A DNA stretch of 64,000 bases from contig CAMCUB010000011.1 of assembly GCA_945878845.1 (NCBI GenBank), positions 22,060 through 86,059 of the forward strand, given 5' to 3'. Of this stretch, positions 47,936 through 58,064 are shown one piece after another; positions within the stretch are counted from its first letter, which is position 1, and every line of letters begins with the position of its first letter. Source of the stretch: Erythrobacter sanguineus. GTDB lineage: Bacteria > Pseudomonadota > Alphaproteobacteria > Sphingomonadales > Sphingomonadaceae. The notes under the pieces were generated by a model. That model saw only the letters and a program-made list of their open reading frames with translations. It made no database searches and was not told where the DNA came from. The position numbers and the translations under genes are program-made.

Positions 47936-50596
47936 ATGGACATCGCAACCACCCCGCAGAACCCCGAAGGCAACCCCGAAATCGCGGACGCCGCTCCCAC
48001 CCCACACGAGCCGCCGGTGATCCGGCGCGAGGATTACACGCCATTCGCGTGGCTGGTGCCGACGACGCAGCTCGACTTCCAGCTGGGGCTGAGCGCGACC
48101 CGCGTCACCGCGACTCTCGCGGTCGAGCGCAACCCCGCCGCCGCGCCGACGGGCGAACTTCTCCTCAATGGCGACAGCCTGAAAGCCGAGAGCGTTACGG
48201 TCGATGGCGCACCCGCGTACTGGCGGATGGACGGGCCGGACCTCATCGTTATTCTGCCGGGGGACAAGCACACGGTCGAAGTCGTCACGCAGATCGACCC
48301 CGGCGCCAACACCCAGCTGATGGGCCTCTACGCCTCGAACGGCATGCTCTGCACCCAATGCGAATCGGAGGGCTTCCGCCGCATCACCTTCTTCCCCGAC
48401 CGGCCCGACGTGCTCTCGACCTATGCCGTGCGGATGGAGGGCGACAAGGCCGCCTTCCCGATCCTGCTGTGCAACGGCAACCGCACCGCCGCGGGCGAGA
48501 ACCCTGACGGCACCCACTGGGCCGAGTGGCACGACCCCTGGCCCAAGCCGTCCTACCTCTTCGCGCTGGTCGCAGGCGATCTGGTGGCGAACTCCAAGCC
48601 CTTCACCACCCGCTCAGGGCGCGTGGTCGAGTGCAACGTCTGGGTCCGCGCCGAAGACCTCGAGCGCACCGCCCACGCGCTCGAAAGCCTTCACCGCTCG
48701 ATGAAGTGGGACGAGGACGTCTTCGGGCGCGAATACGACCTCGATCTCTACAACATCGTCGCCGTCAGCGACTTCAACATGGGGGCGATGGAGAACAAGG
48801 GGCTCAACGTCTTCAACACCAAATATGTGCTGGCCGACCCCGACACCGCGACCGACGCCGATTTCGACGCGGTCGAGGGCGTGATCGCGCACGAATATTT
48901 CCACAACTGGTCGGGCAACCGCGTGACCTGCCGCGACTGGTTCCAGCTCTCGCTGAAGGAGGGCTTCACCGTGCTGCGCGACCAGCTGTTCAGCCAGGAC
49001 ATGCGCGGGGAAGCGGTCAAGCGGATCGAGGATGTGCGCATTCTGCGCGCGGCGCAGTTCCCCGAGGATGCGGGGCCGCTCGCCCACCCGATCCGGCCGG
49101 ATTCCTACCGCGAGATCAGCAACTTCTACACCGCCACCGTCTACAACAAGGGCGCGGAAGTCATCCGCATGATGCGCTCGATGGTGGGCGAGGCGCGCTT
49201 CCGCGCCGGCTGCGACCTCTACTTCGACCGCCACGACGGTGAGGCCGCAACCTGCGAGGATTTCGTCAAGGCAGTCGAGGATGGGGCGGGGATCGACCTC
49301 TCCGCCTTCCGCCGCTGGTATTCGCAGGCGGGAACGCCGCGGGTGGCCGTGTCTCAGGCTGTTGAGGGCAACACCCTCAAGCTGACCTTGAAGCAGACCG
49401 TCCCCGTCACCCCCGGCCAGCCCGACAAGCTGCCGATGCCGATCCCGCTCAAACTCGCCGTCCACGCCCGCTCCGGCGCGCTCGGAGCCGAGCAGCTGGT
49501 GGTGCTGGAGGAAGAGGCCCAGACCTTCGACCTGCCGCTCGCGGGCGGCGACCCGGTCGTTTCGATCAACCGCGGCTTCACCGCGCCCGTTGTGATCGAG
49601 CGCGCTCTGGCCCGCGAGGACCTCGTGTTCCTCGCCGCGCATGACGATGACCCCTTCGCGCGCTCGGAAGCCTTGCAGGAACTGGCGGTCAGCCACCTCG
49701 TCGGCACCGCCAGCGGCGCGCTTTCGGCGGAGGACCAGCAAGCGGGCGAGGCGGCGATCATCGGCGCGTTCCGCTCGAGCCTTGCCGACAATGCGCTCGA
49801 GGATGCGATGCGCGGCGAATTGCTGGTGCTTCCGTCCGAAACCTACTTGTTCGAAGCGATGGCCACGGGGACACGCAAGGCCGATCCCGGCGCGATCCAC
49901 ACCGCGCGCGAGGGGCTGAAGGCCGCCATCGGCATGGCGCTCGCGGGCGAGCTTGCGGCGCTCCATGCGCGCGCTTCGGCCGTCACGCTGAACGATCCGG
50001 CAGGGCGCGGGGCGCGCAAGGTCAAGACGACCGCACTCGCCCTCATCGCCGCCGCCGACCCGGCCAAGGCGGCGATGCTGGCCGCAGCGCAGTTCGATGC
50101 GGCGGACAACATGACCGACCGGCAGGGCGCGCTGATGGTGCTGTGCGGGCTCGAGAGCCCGGCGCGCGCCGAAAAGCTGGCGGCGTTCTACGAGCGCTAC
50201 AAGGACAATGCGCTGGTGGTCGACAAGTGGTTCACCCTGCAGGCCCTGTCGCTCCACCCAGAAGTGATCGCCCATGTCCGCGCATTGGCCGAGCACCCCG
50301 ATTTCAACATGAAGAACCCCAACCGCGTGCGCTCGCTGCATATGGCCTTCGCGGGCAATCCCAAGGGCTTCCACAAGGCCGATGGCGAGGGCTACCGGAT
50401 GGTCGCCGACGTCATCCTCGCGCTTGATCCGATCAACCCGCAGACCGCGGCGAAGTTCGTGCCTGCGCTCGGGCGGTGGCGGCGAATCGAGGCGGGGCGG
50501 GCAGCGCTGATGAAGGCGGAGCTCGAGCGCATTCTCGCCGTCGGCAACCTCTCGCGCGACACATTCGAGCAGGTCAGCCGCTCGCTCGAGGGTTGA
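47936..50596 (+). CDS. pepN: Aminopeptidase N
   Basis: An 886-residue M1 metallopeptidase that removes N-terminal residues from peptides. The exopeptidase motif 'GAMENKGLNVF' and the zinc motif 'HEYFHNWSGN' with the downstream Glu in 'SLKEGFTVLRDQ' are intact. Length and the alpha-helical C-terminal part with 'MTDRQGALMVLCG' match the long proteobacterial PepN. Start at ATG 47936 (MDIATTPQN). The laccase-domain gene begins at its stop. Confidence 0.96.
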   Translation: MDIATTPQNPEGNPEIADAAPTPHEPPVIRREDYTPFAWLVPTTQLDFQLGLSATRVTATLAVERNPAAAPTGELLLNGDSLKAESVTVDGAPAYWRMDGPDLIVILPGDKHTVEVVTQIDPGANTQLMGLYASNGMLCTQCESEGFRRITFFPDRPDVLSTYAVRMEGDKAAFPILLCNGNRTAAGENPDGTHWAEWHDPWPKPSYLFALVAGDLVANSKPFTTRSGRVVECNVWVRAEDLERTAHALESLHRSMKWDEDVFGREYDLDLYNIVAVSDFNMGAMENKGLNVFNTKYVLADPDTATDADFDAVEGVIAHEYFHNWSGNRVTCRDWFQLSLKEGFTVLRDQLFSQDMRGEAVKRIEDVRILRAAQFPEDAGPLAHPIRPDSYREISNFYTATVYNKGAEVIRMMRSMVGEARFRAGCDLYFDRHDGEAATCEDFVKAVEDGAGIDLSAFRRWYSQAGTPRVAVSQAVEGNTLKLTLKQTVPVTPGQPDKLPMPIPLKLAVHARSGALGAEQLVVLEEEAQTFDLPLAGGDPVVSINRGFTAPVVIERALAREDLVFLAAHDDDPFARSEALQELAVSHLVGTASGALSAEDQQAGEAAIIGAFRSSLADNALEDAMRGELLVLPSETYLFEAMATGTRKADPGAIHTAREGLKAAIGMALAGELAALHARASAVTLNDPAGRGARKVKTTALALIAAADPAKAAMLAAAQFDAADNMTDRQGALMVLCGLESPARAEKLAAFYERYKDNALVVDKWFTLQALSLHPEVIAHVRALAEHPDFNMKNPNRVRSLHMAFAGNPKGFHKADGEGYRMVADVILALDPINPQTAAKFVPALGRWRRIEAGRAALMKAELERILAVGNLSRDTFEQVSRSLEG

Positions 50597-50601
50597 GGCG
50601 C

Positions 50602-51351
50602 GTGGACTTCCAGATCGAGCGCGACGCGCTGCTCGAAGGCGTGCCGCACGGCTTCTTCGGTAGCTTAGGCGGCGCGCACCAGTTCGGCTTCGGCGGGCCG
50701 GGCGAGGGGGCCGAGGTGCGGCTGCTGCGGGCAGCGGCGGCCGAGGCGATTCTCCCCGGCGGCATCCTCGCCGCGCCGCATCAGGTGCATTTGCCCGATG
50801 TCGTGACGGTGACTCAGGCGTGGGACGATAGTGTCGAGGGACGCCCTGTTGCCGACGCCGTCGTCACCGCCACGCCCGGCATTGTGCTCGGGATCGTCAC
50901 TGCCGACTGCGGCCCGATCCTCTTCGCCGATGCTCAGGTAGGCGTCATCGGCGCGGCCCACGCGGGCTGGCGCGGGGCGGTCGAGGGCGTGCTCGAAAAC
51001 ACCATCGCCGCGATGGAGGCGCTGGGGGCGACCAGGGCGAACATCGCCGCAGTGCTCGGCCCGACGATCGCGCAAGCGAGCTACGAGGTCGACGCGCCGT
51101 TCCGCGAGCGCTTCCCAGCCGCGGCCGAGCGGTTCTTCGCCCCCGCACCCGAGCGCCAGGGTGCGGCGCGCTGGCACTTCGATCTGCCCGGATTCATCAC
51201 CGCGCGGCTTGCCGACGCGGACATCGGGAAAATTGCGGATATTGGCCGGGATACATTCTCACACGTCGCGCGTTACCATTCGCATAGGCGCTCCACGCAA
51301 GCGGGCGAGGCGAATTATGGTCGGCAGATCAGCATGATCGCGCTGGCCTGA
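50602..51351 (+). CDS. pgeF: Laccase-domain peptidoglycan-editing factor (PgeF/YfiH type)
   Basis: About 249 residues of the polyphenol-oxidase/PgeF family, which in Escherichia coli corrects wrongly built muropeptide precursors. The metal-binding residues are in 'HQVHLPDVV', 'TADCGPILFAD' and 'AAHAGWRGAVEGVL'. It ends 'CTGRQ'-like 'GEANYGRQISMIAL'. The start is uncertain: GTG 50602 (VDFQIERDAL) is preceded by TGAGG, but TTG 50593 overlaps the pepN stop (TTGA) in frame and would couple the two genes. Confidence 0.88.
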   Translation: MDFQIERDALLEGVPHGFFGSLGGAHQFGFGGPGEGAEVRLLRAAAAEAILPGGILAAPHQVHLPDVVTVTQAWDDSVEGRPVADAVVTATPGIVLGIVTADCGPILFADAQVGVIGAAHAGWRGAVEGVLENTIAAMEALGATRANIAAVLGPTIAQASYEVDAPFRERFPAAAERFFAPAPERQGAARWHFDLPGFITARLADADIGKIADIGRDTFSHVARYHSHRRSTQAGEANYGRQISMIALA

Positions 51352-51579
51352 GTGGGCCTTGCATGGCTGCGAACGCGGCTTGACTAAAACACGGTTGGAA
51401 TCTCGCAGGATTGCCGTTAATTGCCCCGCCCAAGCTTCAGACCGGGCCCGACACAAGCGGCGCTCGACGATGAAGCAGGGACCAATCGACGGATCGGCTC
51501 AGGGGCGCATCGCCCCGCAATGCAAAACCACGCCGCGCAGGCTCATTCCGGCGCGGCAAAACGAGCAGGGTAAGACGAA

Positions 51580-52146
51580 ATGGCTACTGACACGGCCGCT
51601 ACCACCGAACTCTCCGCCGCCGACGAAGGCGTGCGCCGCCGCGACTGGATCCACATCGCTGCGCTCGGCACGGCCGGCGTGGGCGGGGCTTCGGTCCTGT
51701 TCCCGCTGATCTCGCAGATGGCGCCTTCGGCTGACGTGCTCGCCGCGAGCACCACCGATGTCGATGTCAGCGCGATCGCCGAAGGCCAGTCGATCAAGGC
51801 GGTGTTCCGCAAGCAGCCGCTGTTCGTGCGCCGCCTGACCGCCGCGGAAATCGAGGAAGCGAACAAGGTCGACGTCGGTAGCTTGCGCGATCCGCAGACC
51901 CTTGCCGAGCGCACCAAGGAAGGTCACCCCGACCTGCTCGTGACCATGGGCGTTTGCACCCACCTGGGCTGCGTGCCGCTTGGTGCGGCGGAAGGCGAAA
52001 GCCGCGGCGATTTCGGCGGCTATTTCTGCCCCTGCCACGGTTCGCACTATGATACCGCCGCGCGCATCCGGAAGGGCCCTGCGCCGAAGAACCTGATGGT
52101 TCCGAATTACGAGTTCACGTCCGATACCGTCATCCGCGTCGGCTGA
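51580..52146 (+). CDS. petA: Ubiquinol-cytochrome c reductase iron-sulfur subunit
   Basis: The Rieske protein of the bc1 complex, 188 residues. It has a Tat-type N-terminal anchor ('RRRDWIHIAALGTAGVGGAS'). The [2Fe-2S] ligands lie in 'CTHLGC' (residues 126-131) and 'CPCHGS' (150-155), including the disulfide cysteines. It takes one electron from ubiquinol and passes it to cytochrome c1. It is the first gene of petABC. The 228 bp upstream hold no gene and probably the operon promoter, which I cannot place. Confidence 0.97.
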   Translation: MATDTAATTELSAADEGVRRRDWIHIAALGTAGVGGASVLFPLISQMAPSADVLAASTTDVDVSAIAEGQSIKAVFRKQPLFVRRLTAAEIEEANKVDVGSLRDPQTLAERTKEGHPDLLVTMGVCTHLGCVPLGAAEGESRGDFGGYFCPCHGSHYDTAARIRKGPAPKNLMVPNYEFTSDTVIRVG

Positions 52147-52211
52147 GCCTGCGTATCTGACTGCAAACCATAATCGCCTGACCTTTCACCTGATCAAGCC
52201 GAGAGAACGCC

Positions 52212-53573
52212 ATGAGTTTCGCCTGGGCCAAGCAATACGAACCGCAGTCCGCCTTCACCAAGTGGATTGACGAGAAGCTGCCGCTGCCGCGGCTCGTCTA
52301 CAACGCGGTCGGGGCCGGTTATCCGGTGCCGCGCAATCTCAACTACATGTGGAACTTCGGCGTTCTGGCCGGCTTCTTCCTGATGGTTCAGATCATCACC
52401 GGCGTTGTCCTCGCGATGCACTACGCGGCCAACGGCCTCGTCGCCTTCGCCACGGTCGAGCACATCATGCGCGACGTGAACTACGGCTGGATGTTGCGCT
52501 ACGCCCACGCCAACGGGGCGAGCTTCTTCTTCATCGTCATCTACATGCACATCTTCCGCGGGTTCTTTTACTCGTCGTACAAGGCCCCGCGCGAGATGAT
52601 CTGGCTGCTGGGCGTGGTGATCTTCCTGCTGATGATGGCGACCGCCTTCATGGGCTACGTGCTGCCGTGGGGCCAGATGAGCTTCTGGGGCGCGCAGGTC
52701 ATCACCGGCCTGTTCGGCGCGATCCCGCTGGTGGGCGAGCCGATCCAGGTCTGGATCCTGGGCGGTTACGCCCCGGATAACGCGGCGCTCAACCGCTTCT
52801 TCTCCCTGCACTTCCTGCTGCCCTTCGTGATCGCTGGCGTCGTGATCCTCCACATCTGGGCGCTGCACATCCCCGGCTCGTCGAACCCGACCGGCGTGGA
52901 AGTGAAGCAGGAATCCGACACTGTTCCGTTCCACCCGTACTACACGGCGAAGGACGGCTTTGGCCTCGGCGTGGTGCTGATCCTGTTCACCGCGATGGTG
53001 TTCTTCCTGCCCAACGCGCTGGGTCACCCGGACAACTACATCGAAGCCAACCCGCTCTCGACGCCGGCGCACATCGTTCCCGAATGGTACTTCTGGCCGT
53101 TCTACGCGATCCTGCGCGCCTTCACCGGCGATCTCACCATCCCCTTCACCGGCATCGTGCTGGTTCAGGCGAAGCTGCTCGGCGTGATCGCGATGTTCGG
53201 TTCGATCCTGCTGTGGTTCATCCTGCCCTGGCTCGACAAGAGCCCGGTGCGCTCGGGCCACTACCGTCCGCTGTTCCGCAAGTTCTTCTGGTTCGGTCTG
53301 ATCCCGACGATGGCGGTGCTGTTCTACTGCGGCGGTGCGCCGGCCGAGCAGCCCTATGTGCTGATCAGCCAGCTCGCGACGGGTTACTACTTCCTTCACT
53401 TCCTGGTGGTCCTGCCGATCATCAGCCAGATCGAAGTTCCCAAGCCGCTGCCGTTCTCGATCACCGAAGCGGTGATCGGCAAGGGCAGCGCACCCGAAGC
53501 GCCCCGCGCAGGTTCTGTGGATGGCGGCGACGCCGGCACTGCACCCGAAGGCTCGCTGCAACCGGCCGAGTAA
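52212..53573 (+). CDS. petB: Cytochrome b of the bc1 complex
   Basis: A 453-residue membrane subunit with eight transmembrane helices that carries haems bL and bH and both quinone sites. Visible are the helix with '[24 protein letters not shown]', '[12 protein letters not shown]', the Qo-site '[13 protein letters not shown]' and '[21 protein letters not shown]'. A low-complexity tail '[21 protein letters not shown]' extends beyond the usual end. It lies between petA and petC with gaps of 65 and 54 bp. Confidence 0.97.
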   Translation: MSFAWAKQYEPQSAFTKWIDEKLPLPRLVYNAVGAGYPVPRNLNYMWNFGVLAGFFLMVQIITGVVLAMHYAANGLVAFATVEHIMRDVNYGWMLRYAHANGASFFFIVIYMHIFRGFFYSSYKAPREMIWLLGVVIFLLMMATAFMGYVLPWGQMSFWGAQVITGLFGAIPLVGEPIQVWILGGYAPDNAALNRFFSLHFLLPFVIAGVVILHIWALHIPGSSNPTGVEVKQESDTVPFHPYYTAKDGFGLGVVLILFTAMVFFLPNALGHPDNYIEANPLSTPAHIVPEWYFWPFYAILRAFTGDLTIPFTGIVLVQAKLLGVIAMFGSILLWFILPWLDKSPVRSGHYRPLFRKFFWFGLIPTMAVLFYCGGAPAEQPYVLISQLATGYYFLHFLVVLPIISQIEVPKPLPFSITEAVIGKGSAPEAPRAGSVDGGDAGTAPEGSLQPAE

Positions 53574-53627
53574 TCGGTCGGGACGGCTCATACGCAATCT
53601 GAACCGACAACAAGAAAGAGTTCGGAC

Positions 53628-54458
53628 ATGACTATTCGTCTCGGAGGCATCATTGCAGGCCTCGCCATCACTGCGGTGCTGGTGCTGTGGTCGCTCCTGC
53701 CCGGTGCCTATTCCTACGCCTTCGACCCGCCGGCTGAACCGCAGCCTTCGGCGGCGTTCTACGAGCATGGCCACGGCCCCGAGGGCGGCTTCGCCTTCGA
53801 CGGCGTCTTCGGCAAGTGGGACATGGCCCAGCTGCAGCGCGGCTATCAGGTCTACAAGGAAGTCTGCAAGTCGTGCCACAGCCTCAAGTTCGTCGCCTTC
53901 CGTGACCTGAGCCAGCTCGGCTACACCGAAGCCGAAGTGCAGGCCGAAGCGGCAACCTGGACGATCCCGGGCAAGGATCCGGCGACGGGCGAACAGACCG
54001 AGCTTCCCGGCAAGCCGACCGATTACTTCCCGCCGGTCTATTACGCCGGTCAGGGCGTTCCGCCGGATCTTTCGCTGATCACCAAGGCGCGTCATGACGG
54101 CTCGAACTACGTCTACGATCTGCTCACCGGCTACGGCGAGCCCGATCCGGCGAAGGCCGCCAAGGTTGGCTTCGAGACGCCCGACGGCCTCTACTTCAAC
54201 AAGCACTTCCCCAACGTGAACATCGCCATGCCGGCGCCGCTGAGCGACGACCAGCTCACCTATGCTGACGGCACCAAGGCGACCACGGCGCAGATGGCGA
54301 AGGACGTTGCGGCCTTCCTGACCTGGACCGCCGAGCCCTCGCTCGTCGAGCGGCGCCAGACCGGGTGGTTCGTGCTCGGCTTCCTGCTGTTCGCGACCAC
54401 GCTGGCCTTCCTCAGCTACAAGCAGATCTGGGCTGGCCTGAAGCCGAAGAAGAAGTAA
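53628..54458 (+). CDS. petC: Cytochrome c1 of the bc1 complex
   Basis: A 276-residue periplasmic c-type cytochrome with an N-terminal signal/hydrophobic segment, the haem-binding 'CKSCH' at residues 80-84, the probable Met ligand in 'NVNIAMPAPLSD', and a C-terminal membrane anchor 'WFVLGFLLFATTLAFLSY' followed by Lys residues. It takes electrons from the Rieske subunit. It ends the petABC operon, which is closed by a strong hairpin at 54483-54517. Confidence 0.97.
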   Translation: MTIRLGGIIAGLAITAVLVLWSLLPGAYSYAFDPPAEPQPSAAFYEHGHGPEGGFAFDGVFGKWDMAQLQRGYQVYKEVCKSCHSLKFVAFRDLSQLGYTEAEVQAEAATWTIPGKDPATGEQTELPGKPTDYFPPVYYAGQGVPPDLSLITKARHDGSNYVYDLLTGYGEPDPAKAAKVGFETPDGLYFNKHFPNVNIAMPAPLSDDQLTYADGTKATTAQMAKDVAAFLTWTAEPSLVERRQTGWFVLGFLLFATTLAFLSYKQIWAGLKPKKK

Positions 54459-54482
54459 GCCTCACGCGAGGCCAAAGCACAC

Positions 54483-54517
54483 AGCGCCCCGTCATCCCTT
54501 GCGGATGGCGGGGCGCT
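54483..54517 (+). terminator. Terminator after petABC
   Basis: AGCGCCCCGTCATC (54483-54496) pairs with GATGGCGGGGCGCT (54504-54517), 13 of 14 bases, with a short loop. A weak T-rich stretch (CTGCTTTG) follows. It separates petC from apt. Confidence 0.75.
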
Positions 54518-54551
54518 CTGCTTTGAGGGAGCCGAAAGGGGCCTTTCCGAC

Positions 54552-55103
54552 ATGACTGCACAGCATCTCTCGCCGCAAGAGCTCAAGGCGCTCGTGCGCA
54601 CCGTGCCGGACTTCCCGCACCCCGGTATCCAGTTCCGCGACATCACCACGCTGATCGGCCACCATCAGGGCATGGCGGCGAGCGTCCACCACCTCGCAGC
54701 CGCGGCAGGTGCCGCAGGCGCGCACAAGATCGCCGGGATGGAAGCGCGCGGCTTCATCTTCGGCGCGGCGGTCGCGGTGCAACTCGGCGTCGGCTTCGTG
54801 CCGGTGCGGAAGCCCGGCAAGCTCCCGATCAATACCATCGGCATCGACTACGCGCTCGAATATGGCACCGACCGGCTCGAGATGGACCCGCTCGCGATCG
54901 AACCCGGGCAGCAAGTCGTGATCGTCGATGACTTGATCGCCACCGGCGGCACCGCGCTCGCCTCGGCCGAGCTGCTGCGCATGGCTGGCGCGGTGGTGAC
55001 CCACGCGCTGTTCGTGATCGATCTGCCCGACCTCGGCGGCGCCGAGCGACTGCGCCAGGCGGGCATCACCGTTTCCTCGCTGATGGAATTCGAAGGCGAC
55101 TGA
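54552..55103 (+). CDS. apt: Adenine phosphoribosyltransferase
   Basis: A 183-residue purine-salvage enzyme converting adenine and PRPP to AMP. The PRPP-binding motif is 'VVIVDDLIATGGTAL'; upstream 'PDFPHPGIQFRDITTL' and 'GMEARGFIFGAAVAVQLGVGFVPVRKPGKLP' are typical. Length is normal. It stands between the petABC terminator and the mrp operon, from which it is separated by 132 bp without a gene. Confidence 0.97.
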   Translation: MTAQHLSPQELKALVRTVPDFPHPGIQFRDITTLIGHHQGMAASVHHLAAAAGAAGAHKIAGMEARGFIFGAAVAVQLGVGFVPVRKPGKLPINTIGIDYALEYGTDRLEMDPLAIEPGQQVVIVDDLIATGGTALASAELLRMAGAVVTHALFVIDLPDLGGAERLRQAGITVSSLMEFEGD

Positions 55104-55235
55104 ACCTTCCCGCCGGGCCACCGGGTCCGGTTTTGGTTGTGTTGTCAAAGACCCCTCGGCTATGCTGGAACGCAGGCGTTGACCCGCGCGCCTGTGACCT
55201 GAACCCCGTCCGCGCGAGGATCCGAGACGCCGCCT

Positions 55236-58064
55236 ATGGCTATCGCTGCGACGCTTCTGACGCTGGCCCTGCTTCCCTTCCTTGCGGCGCTCGCCATCGC
55301 GCTGCTGCACGGCGCGCCGCGCGGCGTGCATTCGGGGATCGCGGGCGCGGCGAGCGCTGCGGGCCTCGCGCAGCTGGCAAGCCTTGCCGCGCCCGCGCTG
55401 GGGGGAGATGCGCCCTTCGCCCGGTGGGAGTGGGTGCCGTCCCTCGGGCTCGATTTCACGCTGATGGTCGATCCCTTGGGCTGGATGTTCGCCTTGCTGA
55501 TCCTCGGCATCGGCCTGTTGGTGGTGATCTTCGCGCACAGCTATCTCGACGCTGGCGAAGACACGGGGCGCTTCTTTGCCAGCCTGATGCTGTTCCAGGG
55601 TGCGATGCTGGGCATCGTGATCGCGGGCAATGTGCTGCTGCTGCTGGTGTTCTGGGAGCTGACCAGCCTCGCCTCGTTCCTGCTGATCGGCTTCTGGCAG
55701 CACAAGGCGGAAGCCCGCCAAGGCGCGCGCATGGCGCTGGCAGTGACAGGGGGCGGAGGCCTCGCGCTGATCGGCGGGATGGTGCTGCTGGGCCTGATCG
55801 CCGGGAGCTTCGACCTTCAGGCGATCCTCGCGCAGGGCGACATGGTGCGCGCTTCGCCGCTCTATCCGCTGATGCTGGGGCTGATCCTCATCGGCTGCTT
55901 CACCAAGTCGGCGCAGTTCCCGTTCCACTTCTGGCTCCCCCACGCGATGGCCGCGCCGACGCCGGTGAGCGCCTATCTCCATTCGGCGACGATGGTGAAG
56001 GCGGGCGTCTTCCTGCTCGCGCGGCTGTGGCCGGTGCTGGCGGGAACCGAGATATACACGGTGACGGTCACGAGCGTCGGCCTCGTCACGATGATCTTCG
56101 GCGCTGCCGTCGCGCTGTTCCGGCATGATCTGAAGAGCATCCTTGCCTATTCGACCATCTCGCAGCTCGGCATGCTGGTCATGCTGCTGGGCTTCAGCCT
56201 CGAGGCCGCGGCGCTGGCCGCGGTGCTGCACATCCTCAACCATGCCGCCTTCAAGGCCGCGCTGTTCATGAGCGCCGGGATCGTCGAGCACGAGACCGGC
56301 ACGCGCGACATCCGCCGTCTAGGCGGGCTGGCGAAGGCGATGCCGGTCACCGCGATGATCGCCACCCTCGCCGCCGCATCGATGGCGGGCCTGCCGCCGC
56401 TGGGCGGGTTCATCTCCAAGGAGCTGATGCTCTACCAGACCCCCAAGCTGGCGCTGGCCGGTTTGCCGTGGCTGCTGCCGGTGCTGGTGACCTTGGGCGC
56501 GACGTTCTCGGTCGCCTATTCGCTGCGCTTTGCAGCTCACCTGTTCGCCGGAAAGCCCCGCGAGGCCGATCCCTTCGCCCGCGCGCATGATCCCTCGCCG
56601 ATGATATGGGCCGCGCCTGCGCTGCTGACCGCGCTGGCGGTGCTGCTCGGCCTTGCCCCGATGTGGCTTGCTGCGCCGCTGGTGAGCGCGGTCACGGGCG
56701 CGGTCACGGGCAGCGCGCCTCCGCAAGTGGAGCTGGGCCTGTGGCACGGGGTCAACCTTGCGCTGATCCTCAGCGTGATCGCGGTCGCGGGCGGGGCGGT
56801 GCTGCTGTGGCGGCACGCGGGGCTTCTCGCCCTGTGGGAGCGCGCCGCGCTGCCCGATGCCAAGCGGATGTTCGAAAGCACGCTTCGCTCCGCCGACGCG
56901 CGGGTTAGGAAGGCGCTGGTCGCCACCCATACCCCCTCGCTCCAGCGCATGCTGCTGGCGAGCTTTGCGGTCACCATCCTGCTGGTGATCGAGGGCGCGC
57001 TGACCGGCGGCGGGGTGCTGACCGGCACGCGGCCCGCCTTGCCCGCCAACGTGCCCGCCATCGCCGCCTGGGTGCTGCTGATTGCGGCGACCGGCGCGAC
57101 CGTGCTGCAATCGCGCCGGCGCCTGCGCGCGCTCATCTATGTCAGCGTCATCGGCCTCGTGGTGAGCCTCGCCTTTGCGGTGCTCTCGGCCCCCGATCTC
57201 GCGCTGACACAGATTGCGGTCGAGGCGGTGACGGTGCTGCTGATGCTGCTTGCGCTGAACCTGCTCCCCAAGAAGCCGCCGCTGATCTCAAGCCGCGCAC
57301 GCAAGACCCGCGACGCTGCCATCGCCATCGCCGGGGGTGTGCTGGTGGGCGGGATCGCCTGGGCGATGCTGACCCGCGATCCGGGTCCGAGCATCGCCGC
57401 CTTCCACCTCGCCAATGCCAAGGCAGGGGGCGGGGGGACCAATGTCGTCAACGTCATTCTCGTCGATTTCCGCGCCTATGATACGCTGGGCGAGATCATC
57501 GTGCTGGGGATCGCGGGGCTCGGGATTTACGCGCTGCTCGACACCGCCGACAAGGGTTCGGCAGCCGCGCGGCTGCGGGCATGGCGCGTCGAAATGCCGT
57601 ACTCGCCCGAGCGCCATCCGATGATGCTGGTCGCAGCCAGCCGGATCATCCTGCCGTTGACACTGGCAGTGGGCATCTACCTCTTCCTGCGCGGCCACAA
57701 CCAGCCGGGCGGCGGCTTCATCGCCGCGTTGGTGGTAGCGATCGCCTTCCTCGTGCAATACCTCGCCGCCGGCTTCGACTGGTCGGATGCGAGGAAACCC
57801 TTCGGCGAGCACAACCTCATCGGCTGGGGCGTGCTCACCGCGATGGCGACGGGTCTGGGGGCGATGGCGCTGGGATCGCCGTTCCTCACCTCGTGGTTCG
57901 ACTATTTCAGCCTGCCGCTGATCGGCAAGTTCGAGCTGGCGAGCGCGATGCTGTTCGACACCGGCGTGTTCCTGACGGTGCTCGGCGCGGTGATGCTGGC
58001 CTTGCAGGAGCTGAGCCACATCGCCAAGCGCGCCGCCCGAGCCGCCGGGGAGGTTGAGACATGA
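55236..58064 (+). CDS. mrpA: Na+(K+)/H+ antiporter Mrp subunit A fused to subunit B
   Basis: A 942-residue membrane protein. The N-terminal two thirds are the ND5-like proton-pathway subunit ('LLLVFWELTSLASFLLIGFW', 'KSAQFPFHFWLPHAMAAPTPVSAYLHSATMVKAG'). The last ~150 residues are the MrpB/MnhB domain ('RGHNQPGGGFIAALVVAIAFLVQYLAAG'). There is no separate mrpB gene, so this is the fused group as in rhizobial PhaAB. The Mrp complex exchanges Na+ or K+ for H+ for pH and salt tolerance. Translation is coupled to mrpC (4-bp overlap). Confidence 0.95.
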   Translation: MAIAATLLTLALLPFLAALAIALLHGAPRGVHSGIAGAASAAGLAQLASLAAPALGGDAPFARWEWVPSLGLDFTLMVDPLGWMFALLILGIGLLVVIFAHSYLDAGEDTGRFFASLMLFQGAMLGIVIAGNVLLLLVFWELTSLASFLLIGFWQHKAEARQGARMALAVTGGGGLALIGGMVLLGLIAGSFDLQAILAQGDMVRASPLYPLMLGLILIGCFTKSAQFPFHFWLPHAMAAPTPVSAYLHSATMVKAGVFLLARLWPVLAGTEIYTVTVTSVGLVTMIFGAAVALFRHDLKSILAYSTISQLGMLVMLLGFSLEAAALAAVLHILNHAAFKAALFMSAGIVEHETGTRDIRRLGGLAKAMPVTAMIATLAAASMAGLPPLGGFISKELMLYQTPKLALAGLPWLLPVLVTLGATFSVAYSLRFAAHLFAGKPREADPFARAHDPSPMIWAAPALLTALAVLLGLAPMWLAAPLVSAVTGAVTGSAPPQVELGLWHGVNLALILSVIAVAGGAVLLWRHAGLLALWERAALPDAKRMFESTLRSADARVRKALVATHTPSLQRMLLASFAVTILLVIEGALTGGGVLTGTRPALPANVPAIAAWVLLIAATGATVLQSRRRLRALIYVSVIGLVVSLAFAVLSAPDLALTQIAVEAVTVLLMLLALNLLPKKPPLISSRARKTRDAAIAIAGGVLVGGIAWAMLTRDPGPSIAAFHLANAKAGGGGTNVVNVILVDFRAYDTLGEIIVLGIAGLGIYALLDTADKGSAAARLRAWRVEMPYSPERHPMMLVAASRIILPLTLAVGIYLFLRGHNQPGGGFIAALVVAIAFLVQYLAAGFDWSDARKPFGEHNLIGWGVLTAMATGLGAMALGSPFLTSWFDYFSLPLIGKFELASAMLFDTGVFLTVLGAVMLALQELSHIAKRAARAAGEVET

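Noticed and set aside
48614..50374. A 586-codon minus-strand open frame opposite pepN
   Set aside because: Antisense to a complete M1 peptidase with all catalytic residues.
51378..51402. TTGACT upstream of petA as a -35 promoter element
   Set aside because: No -10-like sequence lies at 16-18 bp, so the promoter call was not kept.
52194..54206. A 670-codon open frame on the minus strand opposite petB and petC
   Set aside because: It is a GC-rich antisense frame with His/Arg/Gln-rich low-complexity translation, opposite strongly conserved bc1 genes. No domain is visible.
55137..55166. TTGTGT / TATGCT upstream of mrpA as a sigma-70 promoter
   Set aside because: Spacing of 18 bp is acceptable, but the -35 is poor and such matches are common; not supported well enough.
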